A DNA stretch of 64,000 bases from an uncultured Alteromonadaceae bacterium (GCA_947494925.1 CANLWS010000002.1:453861-517860); one strand, 5' to 3'; counted from the stretch's first letter, positions 26,161 to 35,478 are shown. Numbers and translations: made by a program. Notes: a model not told the origin generated them from the letters alone.

Positions 26161-28152
26161 ATGCTTAAGAGCAAAAAATCGCTTATTGCTGCTGGATTCA
26201 GTGCAGCACTAATGAGTCAATCCGCAACAGCAGCTCCCTCTACATTCGTTCATTTGTTTGAATGGAATTGGCAGGACATTGCCACTGAATGCGAAACGTT
26301 TCTCGGACCCAAGGGTTACGCTGCAGTTCAAGTTTCTCCTCCGAACGAACATATAACTGCATCTCAGTGGTGGGCAAGATATCAACCTGTCAGCTACGTA
26401 TTAGAAAGTCGGGGTGGCAATCGTGCTCAGTTTATTGACATGGTTCAACGATGCAACAATGTAGGCGTTCAAATATATGTAGACGCCATAATCAACCATA
26501 TGGCGGCTGGTTCTGGCACTGGCACAGCGGGCAATGTCTTCGGCAATAAACAATATCCGAATTACTCGCCACAGGACTTTCACACCAGTTGCCCTATCAC
26601 AGATTACAACAACCGCTGGGAAGTACAGAATTGTGAGTTAGTGGGCCTGGCAGATTTGGATACCGACGCATCTTATGTGCAGGATACGGTCGCTGCCTAC
26701 ATGAATGATTTGGTAAATATTGGGGTGGCAGGATTCAGGCTGGATGCCTCCAAGCATATGCCAAGCGGTGACATCGCCGCGATTTTGTCAAAAGTTAACG
26801 GTTCACCACTCATTTTCCAGGAAGTCATTGACCAAGGCGGTGAAGCAATCTCTGCTGCGGAATATACTGGCAATGGTCTGGTAACAGAATTTAAATACAG
26901 CGTTGAGATCGGCAATACATTCCGCAATGGTCAATTGTCCTGGTTAAGCAACTTCGGCGAAGGCTGGGGCTTCATGCCAAGTTACCAGGCCGTGGTATTT
27001 GTTGATAATCATGATAATCAACGTGGACACGGCGGGGGCGGAAACGTCATAACATTCGAGGATGGCAGACTCTATGATTTAGCCAATGTATTCATGTTGG
27101 CTTACCCATACGGGTACCCTAAAGTCATGTCCAGCTACGACTTCCACGGTGATACCGATGTAGGCGGTCCAGGTGTACCAGTTCACAATGGTGGAAATCT
27201 GGAATGTTTTGGCAGCAATTGGAAATGTGAACACCGCTGGTCATATATTGCAGGGGCGACGGAATTCAGAGACAACACCAGCGACAACTTTACCACCACT
27301 GATTGGTGGGACAATGGCGGTAACCAAATAGCGTTTGGACGTGGTAATAGTGGTTTTGTCGCAATCAATAAAGAAGGCGGAAGTCTGAATGCCACGGTTG
27401 GTACTTCAATGGCACCCGGTCAGTATTGCAACGTATTGAAAGGCGAACTGAGTACGGACGGTCAATCATGCTCCGATGAAGTGATCACGGTAAATGGCGA
27501 CGGTACCATTAACCTGAACGTGGCATCTTGGGACGCAATGGCTATACATAAAAATGCCAAGCTTTCGACTATCATTCAGCCGGGTGACTGGCAACGAACT
27601 GTGATTTTCATTCAGCAACAAACTAGCAGTGGACAAGATATGTTTGTCAGGGGTGGAATTGATCATAATTATGCCTCTAGCGTGCTTGGTTTGAACTGCA
27701 CTGCGACAAACTATCTATGTGCAATCCCTATTCAACACAATAACTTGCTTAACAGCACCACTTCGCCATGGAAAGCCAACGATAACTTCCTGGATTGGTA
27801 CGGCATCGAATCCGGGCAAAGTGCGGCTGCCGAAGGCACGGCATTGGACTGGACGGTGGATAGCTGGCCAGCAGCATGGGGAGCAATTAAAACGGTTGCA
27901 ACAGACGGCTTCGGTGAAGAACCGCTCAATATCTGGGGCGCACACCACTGGATGTTGGATGTGCAAATGGATTGCAGTAAAACCGTCAATGGTTGGTTTG
28001 AGTTAAAAGCCTTCGTTAAAAACGGGCAAGGTTGGGAAAGCGACATTCAGCAGACCGGAACGCCTTATGCCAGTAACAATCATTTTGCCCAGTGTGGGAA
28101 AATTAATAAATTTGACTTCAGTAGCAACAGTGTCGAAATAAGGAATTTTTAG
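26161..28152 (+). CDS. Secreted chloride-type alpha-amylase with C-terminal extension
   Basis: A 663-residue GH13 alpha-amylase that cleaves internal alpha-1,4 links of starch outside the cell. Signal peptide 1-24 (ends ATAA). Catalytic residues are the nucleophile Asp in [10 protein letters not shown], the acid Glu in FQEVIDQG and Asp in [13 protein letters not shown]; the last motif and the [13 protein letters not shown] start are those of chloride-dependent amylases. After the C-terminal beta domain, about 190 further residues (from around 475) resemble the cleaved C-terminal propeptide I recall from the Pseudoalteromonas haloplanktis enzyme, proposed to help outer-membrane passage. Cysteine pairs fit disulfides. 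Confidence 0.93.
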   Translation: MLKSKKSLIAAGFSAALMSQSATAAPSTFVHLFEWNWQDIATECETFLGPKGYAAVQVSPPNEHITASQWWARYQPVSYVLESRGGNRAQFIDMVQRCNNVGVQIYVDAIINHMAAGSGTGTAGNVFGNKQYPNYSPQDFHTSCPITDYNNRWEVQNCELVGLADLDTDASYVQDTVAAYMNDLVNIGVAGFRLDASKHMPSGDIAAILSKVNGSPLIFQEVIDQGGEAISAAEYTGNGLVTEFKYSVEIGNTFRNGQLSWLSNFGEGWGFMPSYQAVVFVDNHDNQRGHGGGGNVITFEDGRLYDLANVFMLAYPYGYPKVMSSYDFHGDTDVGGPGVPVHNGGNLECFGSNWKCEHRWSYIAGATEFRDNTSDNFTTTDWWDNGGNQIAFGRGNSGFVAINKEGGSLNATVGTSMAPGQYCNVLKGELSTDGQSCSDEVITVNGDGTINLNVASWDAMAIHKNAKLSTIIQPGDWQRTVIFIQQQTSSGQDMFVRGGIDHNYASSVLGLNCTATNYLCAIPIQHNNLLNSTTSPWKANDNFLDWYGIESGQSAAAEGTALDWTVDSWPAAWGAIKTVATDGFGEEPLNIWGAHHWMLDVQMDCSKTVNGWFELKAFVKNGQGWESDIQQTGTPYASNNHFAQCGKINKFDFSSNSVEIRNF

Positions 28153-28160
28153 ATCACCCT

Positions 28161-28186
28161 AGCAGGCCAGCAATGGCCTGCTTTTA
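28161..28186 (+). terminator. Terminator after amylase
   Basis: AGCAGGCC (28161-28168) and GGCCTGCT (28175-28182) pair perfectly around AGCAAT, followed by TTTT. It lies 9 bp after the amylase stop codon. Confidence 0.82.
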
Positions 28187-28189
28187 ACT

Positions 28190-28981
28190 TCAGTTTCCAC
28201 TTAAGTACTCTAACCACTGAGCTTCATATAGTTCGCGCCGCTGGTGTGACTTAGACTTTTCATGCTGTTGTTGATCCTTTTCACCAACGAACGGACCATC
28301 ACCGCATAAAGTGCAATGCAGCGAAAGATGTTTAGGGGATGCCGAAAAGTATTCTTTTAACCCAGTCTGAGGCTGAGTGCTCCATGCGTAAGTCGTACCT
28401 TGGGTATCCTTAACATAGTTATCTTTATCGACGTTCCTGATTTGATACTCTGGAAACGAAGAGATATTAAAAGCGTGTTGACCGATAAAATTAACACCAT
28501 CAAGACCAGCAGCAATGTTTTCAATATTCCAGTCCGAATAAGGTTTCACGTCTTTGGACGTGACATAGCAAAGCCGTTGACCCCTATCGTCCAACAAAAA
28601 GCCAAAAGCATGCTGCAAAAATTGCCTGACTAGTCGACGGTTGAGTGTGTTGATGGAATATGCTCCCACTTCATTACGGTAATCAGCTTGAGATTTGAAC
28701 CCAGGGAGCAGCGGAAACTGAAAAATGATCAAGTCAAAGGCGTTAGCTTGAAACGCCTCAAAACTGCCTGGTTTGGTCACATCCACCTCAGCATGCACCG
28801 GCATACCGCAACCCAACAATTTATCGAGGAAATGGTTATCGTACTTGCGCCTCAAGGTATCAAATGAATCCAGAATACTTGCATGTAAATCTAGTTCTGG
28901 ATAACACTTGTGTAATGCATATGAGAAAGATAAATCACCGTCCCCTACTGTCAAGACTCGCCATGATGAATCAATAAACAT
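28190..28981 (-). CDS. DUF2431/BMT5-like Rossmann methyltransferase with C-terminal U1-type zinc finger
   Basis: A 263-residue protein. Residues about 7-190 match the DUF2431 fold of yeast 25S rRNA uridine-N3 methyltransferase BMT5: the SAM-binding-like loop VLTVGDGDLSFSYAL, the second strand HASILDSFDTL, the FDLIIFQFPLLPG motif where the catalytic centre lies, and KPYSDWNIENIAA. The tail has C-x2-C-x13-H-x5-H (CTLC at about 226-229, His at about 243 and 249), the spacing of U1/matrin-type zinc fingers, common in eukaryotic RNA-binding proteins and rare in bacteria. An RNA methyltransferase role is inferred; no target is known. It stands alone, convergent to the amylase gene. Confidence 0.75.
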   Translation of the reverse strand: MFIDSSWRVLTVGDGDLSFSYALHKCYPELDLHASILDSFDTLRRKYDNHFLDKLLGCGMPVHAEVDVTKPGSFEAFQANAFDLIIFQFPLLPGFKSQADYRNEVGAYSINTLNRRLVRQFLQHAFGFLLDDRGQRLCYVTSKDVKPYSDWNIENIAAGLDGVNFIGQHAFNISSFPEYQIRNVDKDNYVKDTQGTTYAWSTQPQTGLKEYFSASPKHLSLHCTLCGDGPFVGEKDQQQHEKSKSHQRRELYEAQWLEYLSGN

Positions 28982-29065
28982 TTATTCTCTTAAAGCCATT
29001 TTCTTAAACCTGGATCCTAACACACCATAATGAGCAACTTATTTTGTCCGTCTAATCCTGATGAT

Positions 29066-29091
29066 AACTGGCGGCTAGCTAACCGCCAGTT
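29066..29091. terminator. Strong hairpin after the OmpA-family lipoprotein gene
   Basis: AACTGGCGG (29066-29074) and CCGCCAGTT (29083-29091) are a perfect 9-bp stem with an 8-base loop. The U-tract on the minus strand is poor, so it may be a weak terminator or an mRNA 3' stabiliser. Confidence 0.55.
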
Positions 29092-29183
29092 TATACCAAT
29101 ACGTTTTTGATAAATCACTAGTTTCAATTATAGATCAGACTTGAAGTAAATTACTGCAGCAAGCCACACTTATGATTGCGAGC

Positions 29184-29810
29184 TTATCTAACAGGGATGA
29201 TACGAAGCTCAACTCTGCGATTGGCACGCCTCTGTTGTTCATTCTGATTATTATTCAGGGGACGGGATTCACCGAATCCAATGGTTTGCAGCCGCTCTTC
29301 AGCCACGTTCACACTTGCCAGGTACTTCGCCACGCTATTAGAACGCTCAATTGATAACGATTGGTTGAATGACTCGTCACCCACATTGTCTGTGTGACCT
29401 TCAATGCTTAACCTGGTTTTTTCATATTTGTTCAACACTCTTGATACATCCCCCAGGACAGGATAAAAATCTGGCACTATATGGGAGCTGCCCGTAGAAA
29501 ATGTAATATTGCCAGGTATTGAGAGACGAATATTGTCTCCTTCCCGATACACTCCAACACCACTATCGGCAAGTTCTTCGCGAAATTCTTCCTCCTGCTG
29601 ATCCATGTATCCACCTATTGCGGCTCCTGCAATTGCCCCTAGTGCAGCTCCCCAAACATATCGATTTTTGCCGTGGTCTCCTGTTCCTTTTCCAACGACT
29701 GCCCCTACCAATGCGCCAATCCCTGCACCTTTTTGCTGGTTGCTGGCAGTGCTCGCGCACCCTGTTGCCAGCAAACTGGACAAGACTATCGATACGACTA
29801 TTTTATTCAT
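29184..29810 (-). CDS. OmpA-family outer-membrane lipoprotein with glycine zipper
   Basis: A 208-residue lipoprotein. The lipobox is LLATGC (Cys at 18), so it should be lipidated; residue +2 is Ala, fitting outer-membrane sorting. Residues about 28-68 are glycine-rich (GAGIGALVGAVVGKGTG; GAALGAIAGAAIGGY), a glycine-zipper segment. Residues about 95-205 form an OmpA-like peptidoglycan-binding domain with IEGHTDNVGDESFNQSLSIERS and FGESRPLNNNQNEQQRRANRRVEL. It probably links the outer membrane to the cell wall, like E. coli YiaD/YfiB. Confidence 0.92.
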   Translation of the reverse strand: MNKIVVSIVLSSLLATGCASTASNQQKGAGIGALVGAVVGKGTGDHGKNRYVWGAALGAIAGAAIGGYMDQQEEEFREELADSGVGVYREGDNIRLSIPGNITFSTGSSHIVPDFYPVLGDVSRVLNKYEKTRLSIEGHTDNVGDESFNQSLSIERSNSVAKYLASVNVAEERLQTIGFGESRPLNNNQNEQQRRANRRVELRIIPVR

Positions 29811-30008
29811 TCATCACTCCAAATATTTGATTGTTGTTAAAACACTGGAAACCGAGACAAAAGATTCAATGCAAATCTGATTCCAGAGTTAAATTTGGTG
29901 AAATAATAAAACGTAGAGGGTGAATCATCCCTGAACGAAGTTATGATTCATTGTTCAGATAACCGGTAATTAAAAATCAGTAGGGACTGTGAGTATTATG
30001 GGAAACGC

Positions 30009-30473
30009 CTAATCCGGCAGTGCATCGGGTGAAGTATCTTGCGTTGACTCTGCTGCGCTTGGAAGTTGTTTTTTAACTTCTTCCAAGTCGTTATTTAGTT
30101 GCTCTTTAAGTGCTTGCACATCTTTGTTCAACTGTGATTTGGCTGAGTTAAGATCTGATTTCACCTGTTCCTTGGCTTGCTGAATATCGTTAGATACTAC
30201 CGCTTTTGCTGCTTGGGCATCAGATTGAATACCACTCTTAGCCTGAGCAATATCGTTCAATACCTGCGACTTGGTTTCTGCCAAATCAGCACTCACTTGT
30301 AATTTTGCCTCTTCAAGATCAGCGCTTACCTGAGACTTTGCTTCTAAAATGTCTGAAGCGATCTGGGATTTCGCTTGTTCCAGGTCAGACTGCAGTACAG
30401 GGTCCTGATAGACAGCTACGGTAAAAATGCCTACTAGGCCAATAACTATGATAACCCTGCTCCGTTGTCGCAT
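30009..30473 (-). CDS. Membrane-anchored protein of ten 11-residue helical repeats
   Basis: A 154-residue protein. The ATG with GAGG 9 bases upstream is preferred over a TTG 13 codons earlier. Residues about 6-22 are a membrane anchor. From about 28 to 137 there are some ten repeats of 11 residues of the type SDLxxAKSQVx (for example SDILEAKSQVS, NDIQQAKEQVK, KDVQALKEQLN), predicted as one long amphipathic helix or right-handed coiled coil, as in apolipoprotein or LEA-like proteins. The tail is acidic and unstructured. Likely spans part of the periplasm or binds membrane surfaces; function unknown. The DNA shows a matching 33-bp periodicity. Confidence 0.8.
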   Translation of the reverse strand: MRQRSRVIIVIGLVGIFTVAVYQDPVLQSDLEQAKSQIASDILEAKSQVSADLEEAKLQVSADLAETKSQVLNDIAQAKSGIQSDAQAAKAVVSNDIQQAKEQVKSDLNSAKSQLNKDVQALKEQLNNDLEEVKKQLPSAAESTQDTSPDALPD

Positions 30474-30642
30474 GTGCTTTTTCCTCAATATCGAATTGAG
30501 CCAACCTAACAATACACTTGAGGTGTTTCAACATTTTTTCAAGGATCAGAAAGTGAAAGGTCGAGGCTTCTTTGAGTTCGAGGTGGTATTAACAGCCACT
30601 TCAGGAGTAAACTCAAGCGTAAATTCAGGAAATTTTAATATT

Positions 30643-31413
30643 TTGAGAATTCTACTCTTTAGTCTTTTTGTGTTTGGCAATCTCACTCTATTGCCAACCG
30701 AAGCAGATGTTCTTTCCATTCCCACAGGAGATGGACGTCCGTACATATTTGTTGAAAACAATCAGATTGAATTTGAACGCCCAGGATTTAGTATTGAAAT
30801 TTTACAATCCGTCGCAAGGCTTCAGGGATGGAAGCTGAAATTTGAAGTTATGCCGTTTTCGCGACAAGTTATTGCAACCCGAAAAGGCCAGGTAGATGGC
30901 ATGATTGCCATTTTTAAAACTGATGCTCCTGACCTCCTTTTTCCCAATCAACCTATTGGCCAAGCTAGTAATTGCTTTTTCGCCCTGGACAAGTCTGATT
31001 TCCGCTTTCCAGATCGAACCTCACTGGACGACTACAAGATTGGTGTCACTAACGGATTTACTTATGGACTTGTTGATCAATATATTGCCGAAAATATTGG
31101 TAAGAACATAATTAGTCTTTCTGGTGACGATAAAGATGTCTTAACCCGGCTGATAAACATGTTACAGGAAAATCGAATTGATACCTTTATCGAAGCAGAA
31201 ACTGTTGTGAATTACCATTTGCAGGAGAAGGGTATAAAAAACATTAAAAACGTTGGTTGTACCCGAACATTAAAAGCCTTTATCGCGTTTTCACCCTCTT
31301 TGCAAAATAGTAAAAAGCGCATAACAGCTTTTGATCAGACAGTTAAACAATTGAGAAGCAGTGGACAGCTGCAGAAAATCTTAGAAAAATATGGTGTGAA
31401 AGATTGGCGATGA
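30643..31413 (+). CDS. Periplasmic solute-binding protein, family 3-like
   Basis: About 256 residues with a signal peptide (ILLFSLFVFGNLTLLPTEA) and an SBP_bac_3-type fold: FSIEILQSVARLQGWKLKFEVMPF, DGMIAIFKTDAP and a late EKYGVKDW. These proteins bind amino acids or, in this orphan two-lobe group, unknown small molecules; no permease gene is adjacent. The start is uncertain: the TTG used has AGGA 12 bases upstream and gives a normal signal peptide; the frame is open for 72 codons further upstream but overlaps the divergent repeat-protein gene. Confidence 0.75.
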   Translation: MRILLFSLFVFGNLTLLPTEADVLSIPTGDGRPYIFVENNQIEFERPGFSIEILQSVARLQGWKLKFEVMPFSRQVIATRKGQVDGMIAIFKTDAPDLLFPNQPIGQASNCFFALDKSDFRFPDRTSLDDYKIGVTNGFTYGLVDQYIAENIGKNIISLSGDDKDVLTRLINMLQENRIDTFIEAETVVNYHLQEKGIKNIKNVGCTRTLKAFIAFSPSLQNSKKRITAFDQTVKQLRSSGQLQKILEKYGVKDWR

Positions 31414-31415
31414 AT

Positions 31416-31445
31416 TAAAAAAGCCCAGTTAACCTGGGCTTTTTA
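31416..31445. terminator. Bidirectional terminator between convergent genes
   Basis: AGCCCAG (31422-31428) and CTGGGCT (31434-31440) with loop TTAAC, flanked by an A-run on the left and TTTTT on the right, works for both the binding-protein and PEP-CTERM transcripts. Confidence 0.85.
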
Positions 31446-31457
31446 TTAGGTTTAGTG

Positions 31458-32084
31458 TTATTTGCGTCTTATGCGCAATATCAACATTCCAAGACCTATT
31501 AGCGCAAGGCTCGAAGGATTGGGTACGCTAACAGCATCTGGGTCTACAAACAGCTGAAAAGCGAAATCAGTCAATGGCTCTTCCGTGGACGCTAAGACCC
31601 ACTCGTCAGAACTATTCAGAAAAAAGGCTTCACCACCATCATAGGTTGTGTTGGCACCATAAAGGTCGTCCTCATCGCCGTCAGGGTTGGTCAGAACCCA
31701 CGCATACATTTGACCTGCAATAAGCTGGGGTAAACTCAACGAGAAATCAAATGATACAGGCGTTCTACTACCGTTCGGCAATGGTGAATCGACGGTTGCT
31801 CCGCCAAAAGCACTGCCAAAAGGTACACCTGAACTGACATTAAAAATATCCAGGCTCCAAGTACCGGTGTCACCGTCGCCATCCATTGACAGAATTATCT
31901 CAGTCAATCCGCCGGTTAAGGTAGCAGTAAATGTCTGCGCAAGCGCAGATGTCGGATAATCATTAAAATCAGAACGCTCACCATCAAGAGGTTGATCAAT
32001 ACTAAGAATTGGCACTGCAATCGCAGAAGCAGAAAAAACAAAGGTGGCAACAAGGCCGCTGACTAACTTGGTAAAACGATTCAT
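31458..32084 (-). CDS. PEP-CTERM-type surface protein
   Basis: A 208-residue exported protein. The start is supported by AAAGG 7 bases upstream. Signal peptide 1-22 (SASAIA). The C-terminus VPNPSSLALIGLGMLILRI followed by RRK is a PEP-CTERM sorting signal: a VPxPSS motif, a single hydrophobic helix and a basic tail, normally recognised by exosortase XrtA. The middle is beta-rich with acidic Asp/Asn-Gly turns; no known domain was recognised. No exosortase or polysaccharide genes occur in this window. Confidence 0.82.
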   Translation of the reverse strand: MNRFTKLVSGLVATFVFSASAIAVPILSIDQPLDGERSDFNDYPTSALAQTFTATLTGGLTEIILSMDGDGDTGTWSLDIFNVSSGVPFGSAFGGATVDSPLPNGSRTPVSFDFSLSLPQLIAGQMYAWVLTNPDGDEDDLYGANTTYDGGEAFFLNSSDEWVLASTEEPLTDFAFQLFVDPDAVSVPNPSSLALIGLGMLILRIRRK

Positions 32085-32319
32085 ATCTATACCTTTAAAC
32101 AACTTTGGAAAGTAATACATAGTACTTACATGACATTTCTATTCTCTTTATGCAAAAAACAATCCAAAATAATTTAACCTTATTTTTCAAGTAGATAAAG
32201 AACCCTCAAGCTACAAATAATTAGGATTGTAAATTTTATTGACATTAATGTTATATCTTTGCAGAGGTGTAGAATAACGCTTTAACAGAACGTGAGAGCG
32301 CATTCCTGAGGTATAAAAA

Positions 32320-32342
32320 ACCCGCCAGGAGGCGGGTTTTTA
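32320..32342. terminator. Terminator after the LamG protein gene
   Basis: ACCCGCC (32320-32326), AGGA, GGCGGGT (32331-32337), with A-run left and T-run right. The stem is identical to the terminator at 33478-33495. Confidence 0.82.
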
Positions 32343-32368
32343 ACATTAATTTCTTTACAATGCCTGGA

Positions 32369-33394
32369 TTAGAAAATTGGTCTAAAAGTGATATTTGGCT
32401 TACAGGAGCTATATTTTCTGTAGTGGTCAATTTTAAAATACTCACCATTTGCAAGAATAGCAGTTGCAGAATTAAAGCCTGTTATTCGCCCCCCGACCTG
32501 ATCCAGATTGTCTGCAGTGCTGCCAACACGCACAACAACGTAATTCTTTTCACAGCGACTGCCTCCCAGATAGACTGTGACCACTCCGTCATAAGGCGCC
32601 CGATAAACCGTATCTCTGGCGTAAATCTCTCCCGGCGCATTTTCGTGTCTATAGGCACCTATCCTAGTGCTATAATTGCTCTCATTGTCACTCTCTAACA
32701 ATGCCAACACATCACTATCTTGCAGGACGTTGTCGAATACTTTGACTTCGTCGATGACTCCATCAAATAGATTTGAAACTACCCCTTCACCACCGCTATG
32801 AACCGTATTACCACCTATGTAAAGCGCATGATTATTATTAATCGAGCCTAATACCGATCCTGATGTCTGACTATCTACCTGACCATTTACAAAAAGCTTG
32901 AGTGTGTCCCCCGCATACACCAGACTGACAAAGTACCAACTGCCATAAGCGAAAGTATCACCGCACCCTTCACAGGAAACTGCGCTGCCTGCGCCATCAT
33001 CAACGACCGCAGAAAGTGCAAAGCCTCCACTCACATCCATCAAGCCCAAAATCACTCCTGGATTCTCACCGTATGGGCCGGTGCCACGTTTATTCAGAAT
33101 AAAATCGAATACGCCCGCCGAAGAGGGCCTTATCCAGGCACTTAAGGAAAAACTACCTGCGCCGAACTTTAATGCCTGATTATCAGATGCTCTTAAGTAA
33201 GAGCTAGTGCCATTGAGAAGCACCGCTCTTCCGAATTTACCACCGACAATTCCGAGGTCATGTCCTGTTGTTAAAATCGAATAAGGTGCCTGGTCAACAA
33301 TACCTTCATCAAAATCCCAAAAACCTTTTATCGATGAGGCCTGCACACTAATACTTAGCAACAAGCAGCCGATTAAAAATACTATATTATTCAT
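32369..33394 (-). CDS. Secreted LamG/concanavalin A-like lectin domain protein
   Basis: A 341-residue exported protein. The ATG (AAGGG 5 bases upstream) gives a clear signal peptide ending VQAS at about residue 20; the longer frame is rejected. Residues about 22-235 form a LamG-like jelly roll (IKGFWDFDEGIVDQ; FSLSAWIRPSSAGVFDFIL; DEVKVFDNVLQDSDVLALLES), a fold used in carbohydrate or protein binding. The last about 100 residues are another beta-rich region without a recognised family; they contain two cysteines that could pair. Function unknown. It stands alone between two terminators with the same stem sequence. Confidence 0.78.
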   Translation of the reverse strand: MNNIVFLIGCLLLSISVQASSIKGFWDFDEGIVDQAPYSILTTGHDLGIVGGKFGRAVLLNGTSSYLRASDNQALKFGAGSFSLSAWIRPSSAGVFDFILNKRGTGPYGENPGVILGLMDVSGGFALSAVVDDGAGSAVSCEGCGDTFAYGSWYFVSLVYAGDTLKLFVNGQVDSQTSGSVLGSINNNHALYIGGNTVHSGGEGVVSNLFDGVIDEVKVFDNVLQDSDVLALLESDNESNYSTRIGAYRHENAPGEIYARDTVYRAPYDGVVTVYLGGSRCEKNYVVVRVGSTADNLDQVGGRITGFNSATAILANGEYFKIDHYRKYSSCKPNITFRPIF

Positions 33395-33477
33395 CCTAAC
33401 CCTTTGATATTTAATATATTTAAAACTCGAAAGGCTATCATATTGATAAGCTGTAACCAAATCGCAGAAAACAAAAA

Positions 33478-33500
33478 ACCCGCCAAAAGGCGGGTTTTTC
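33478..33500. terminator. Terminator of the rpsP-rplS operon
   Basis: ACCCGCC (33478-33484), AAAA, GGCGGGT (33489-33495). On the minus strand the A-run at 33472-33478 becomes a U-run, so it ends the ribosomal operon 36 bp after rplS. Confidence 0.85.
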
Positions 33501-33531
33501 ATAAGTTAACAATAACGCAGAATTTAAAATA

Positions 33532-33891
33532 TTATCTAAGTTTTTCTTTGATACGTGCAGATTTACCTGAACGCTCACGTAGATAATAAAGCTTCGCACG
33601 ACGAACATCACCACGACGTTTAACTTCAATAGAAGAAACTGCAGGGCTGTGTGTTTGGAAAACACGTTCAACGCCTTCGCCGCTAGAGATTTTGCGTACA
33701 GTGAATGCAGAGTGTAGGCCACGGTTACGCTTAGCGATTACAACGCCTTCGTAAGCCTGAAGACGCTCTTTTTCGCCTTCTTTAACTCGTACTTTAACAA
33801 CTACTGTGTCACCTGGGCCGAACTCAGGTAAGTCAGTTTTTAGCTGCTCTTGTTCAATTTTCTTGATGATATCTTGACTGATTTTGCTCAT
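33532..33891 (-). CDS. rplS: 50S ribosomal protein L19
   Basis: A 119-residue ribosomal protein at the 30S-50S interface. The second of two adjacent ATG codons is used because AGAGG then lies 5 bases upstream. Conserved stretches include [35 protein letters not shown] and [15 protein letters not shown]. Last gene of the rpsP-rimM-trmD-rplS operon, the usual order in gammaproteobacteria. Confidence 0.97.
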   Translation of the reverse strand: MSKISQDIIKKIEQEQLKTDLPEFGPGDTVVVKVRVKEGEKERLQAYEGVVIAKRNRGLHSAFTVRKISSGEGVERVFQTHSPAVSSIEVKRRGDVRRAKLYYLRERSGKSARIKEKLR

Positions 33892-33910
33892 CATATCCTC
33901 TCATCCTAGA

Positions 33911-34675
33911 TTAACTGTCATCTTGCTGCGCAAACTCTTGTTGAAACTCGTTCAACAATTGTTTTTGCTCCTCAGTCAGAGCTAGGTCATTTAACAATTC
34001 AGGGCGTCGTTGCCAGGTTCTACCTAACGACTGTTTTAACCGCCACTGCCTAATTTTTTCGTGATTACCACTTAGCAACACCTCAGGAACCTGCTTATCG
34101 TTCAATGTTTCAGGCCGCGTATAGTGCGGACAATCCAGCAAGCCATCGGTAAACGAATCTTGCTCGGCAGATTGTTCATGCCCTAACACACCTGGTACAT
34201 ATCTGGATATCGCGTCCATCATGATCATTGCAGGCATTTCACCACCACTGAGCACGTAGTCACCAACTGACCATTCTTCGTCTATGTCGGTTTCTATAAC
34301 TCGTTCGTCGATACCTTCGTAACGACCGGCGACAAAAATCAAACTTTCATTTTCAGAAAGCTGTTTAACACCTTGCTGATCAAGCTTTCTTCCCTGCGGT
34401 GACAGGTAAATCACTTTTGTTTTTTTACCAGAGGCCGCTTTCGCAGCATGGATTGCGTCTTTTAATGGCTGAACCATCATCAGCATGCCGGGACCACCGC
34501 CGTAGGGCCTGTCGTCAACGGTACGATGTCTGTCATGAGTAAAATCTCTTGGATTAAAAGACTCTACCTGCAACAGTCCGTTCTTCACGGCACGCCCGAT
34601 AACACCCTGCTGGGTAAAAGTCTGAAACATTTCAGGAAATAGACTTACTACTCCAAACCAACGTTTCGAACTCAT
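33911..34675 (-). CDS. trmD: tRNA (guanine-N1-)-methyltransferase
   Basis: A 254-residue SPOUT enzyme that methylates G37 of tRNAs with SAM, preventing frameshifts. Start [17 protein letters not shown], overlapping the rimM stop by one base (TAATG). Conserved motifs are [15 protein letters not shown], the trefoil-knot SAM site [12 protein letters not shown] and the Asp-bearing loop [17 protein letters not shown]. Confidence 0.97.
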   Translation of the reverse strand: MSSKRWFGVVSLFPEMFQTFTQQGVIGRAVKNGLLQVESFNPRDFTHDRHRTVDDRPYGGGPGMLMMVQPLKDAIHAAKAASGKKTKVIYLSPQGRKLDQQGVKQLSENESLIFVAGRYEGIDERVIETDIDEEWSVGDYVLSGGEMPAMIMMDAISRYVPGVLGHEQSAEQDSFTDGLLDCPHYTRPETLNDKQVPEVLLSGNHEKIRQWRLKQSLGRTWQRRPELLNDLALTEEQKQLLNEFQQEFAQQDDS

Positions 34676-35199
34676 TAAAACCCGGGGTCCCAATCAACCT
34701 TGATTGTTCTCGCCTGTTTGTTGACTTCTTTAATGACCTGGTCATGTAAAAAAGGCAACATACGTTCTTTTTGACCGAAAGCATCGTTTGAATTGGCTTT
34801 GACCAACATTACGTCGTTCGAACCCGTTTCAAACATCTCTTTCACCGTACCCAGGTCATAACCGCTCTCAGTCATTACCTGCATACCGACCAGTTCACGC
34901 CAATAGTATTCATCGTCGGCCAGTTGAGGTAGCTGTTCAGCTTTAATCGATATGTCGAGATTTTTGATGCTATCTGCATCGTCCCGAGTATCGACCCCAA
35001 CCAGTTTCGCGACGACGCCTTTATTGTGCGTGCGCCAGTTGTCAACTTGGTATTCTGTTCCATTCTCACCCAGAAACCAGGGAGCGTAGTCAAAAATACC
35101 TTGTGTTTCATCGGTATAGGTTGTGACTTTGACCCAACCTTGCACTCCGTAAGGAGCACCGATTTTGCCAACCACTAACATGTCAGACGCTTGACTCAT
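34675..35199 (-). CDS. rimM: Ribosome maturation factor RimM
   Basis: A 174-residue 30S assembly factor that binds S19. The N-terminal RimM domain begins with [21 protein letters not shown]; the C-terminal PRC-barrel contains [20 protein letters not shown] and ends near the typical [12 protein letters not shown] lies 5 bases before the ATG. It lies between rpsP and trmD, with translational coupling to trmD likely. Confidence 0.97.
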   Translation of the reverse strand: MSQASDMLVVGKIGAPYGVQGWVKVTTYTDETQGIFDYAPWFLGENGTEYQVDNWRTHNKGVVAKLVGVDTRDDADSIKNLDISIKAEQLPQLADDEYYWRELVGMQVMTESGYDLGTVKEMFETGSNDVMLVKANSNDAFGQKERMLPFLHDQVIKEVNKQARTIKVDWDPGF

Positions 35200-35226
35200 C
35201 TATACCTCTATCTATCAAAACAGTGC

Positions 35227-35478
35227 TTACGCAGCTGCTTTTTGTGCATCTTTAACCAAGCGAGCTACGCGGTCAGAAAGGCCTGCGCCTTGTCCTACCC
35301 AATGCTCAACACGCTCAAGGTCTAAACGTAAACGTTCTGCTTGACCTTGTGCAGTTGGGTTGAAGAAACCAACGTTTTCGATGAAACGTCCGTTGCGTGC
35401 ACGACGGCTGTCTGCAACCACTACTTGATAAAATGGACGCTTTTTAGCGCCACCACGCTGTAAACGAATAATAACCAT
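35227..35478 (-). CDS. rpsP: 30S ribosomal protein S16
   Basis: An 83-residue ribosomal protein. The N-terminus [20 protein letters not shown] and the segment [18 protein letters not shown] are nearly invariant. First gene of the rpsP-rimM-trmD-rplS operon. A strong promoter lies about 90 bp upstream. Confidence 0.97.
   Translation of the reverse strand: MVIIRLQRGGAKKRPFYQVVVADSRRARNGRFIENVGFFNPTAQGQAERLRLDLERVEHWVGQGAGLSDRVARLVKDAQKAAA

Noticed and set aside
27715..28046. Reading frames on both strands within the amylase C-terminal region
   Set aside because: They overlap the conserved amylase extension and show no independent features.
30427..30642. Upstream extension of the periplasmic binding protein frame
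   Set aside because: It overlaps the divergent repeat-protein gene and would bury the signal peptide 75 residues inside the protein.
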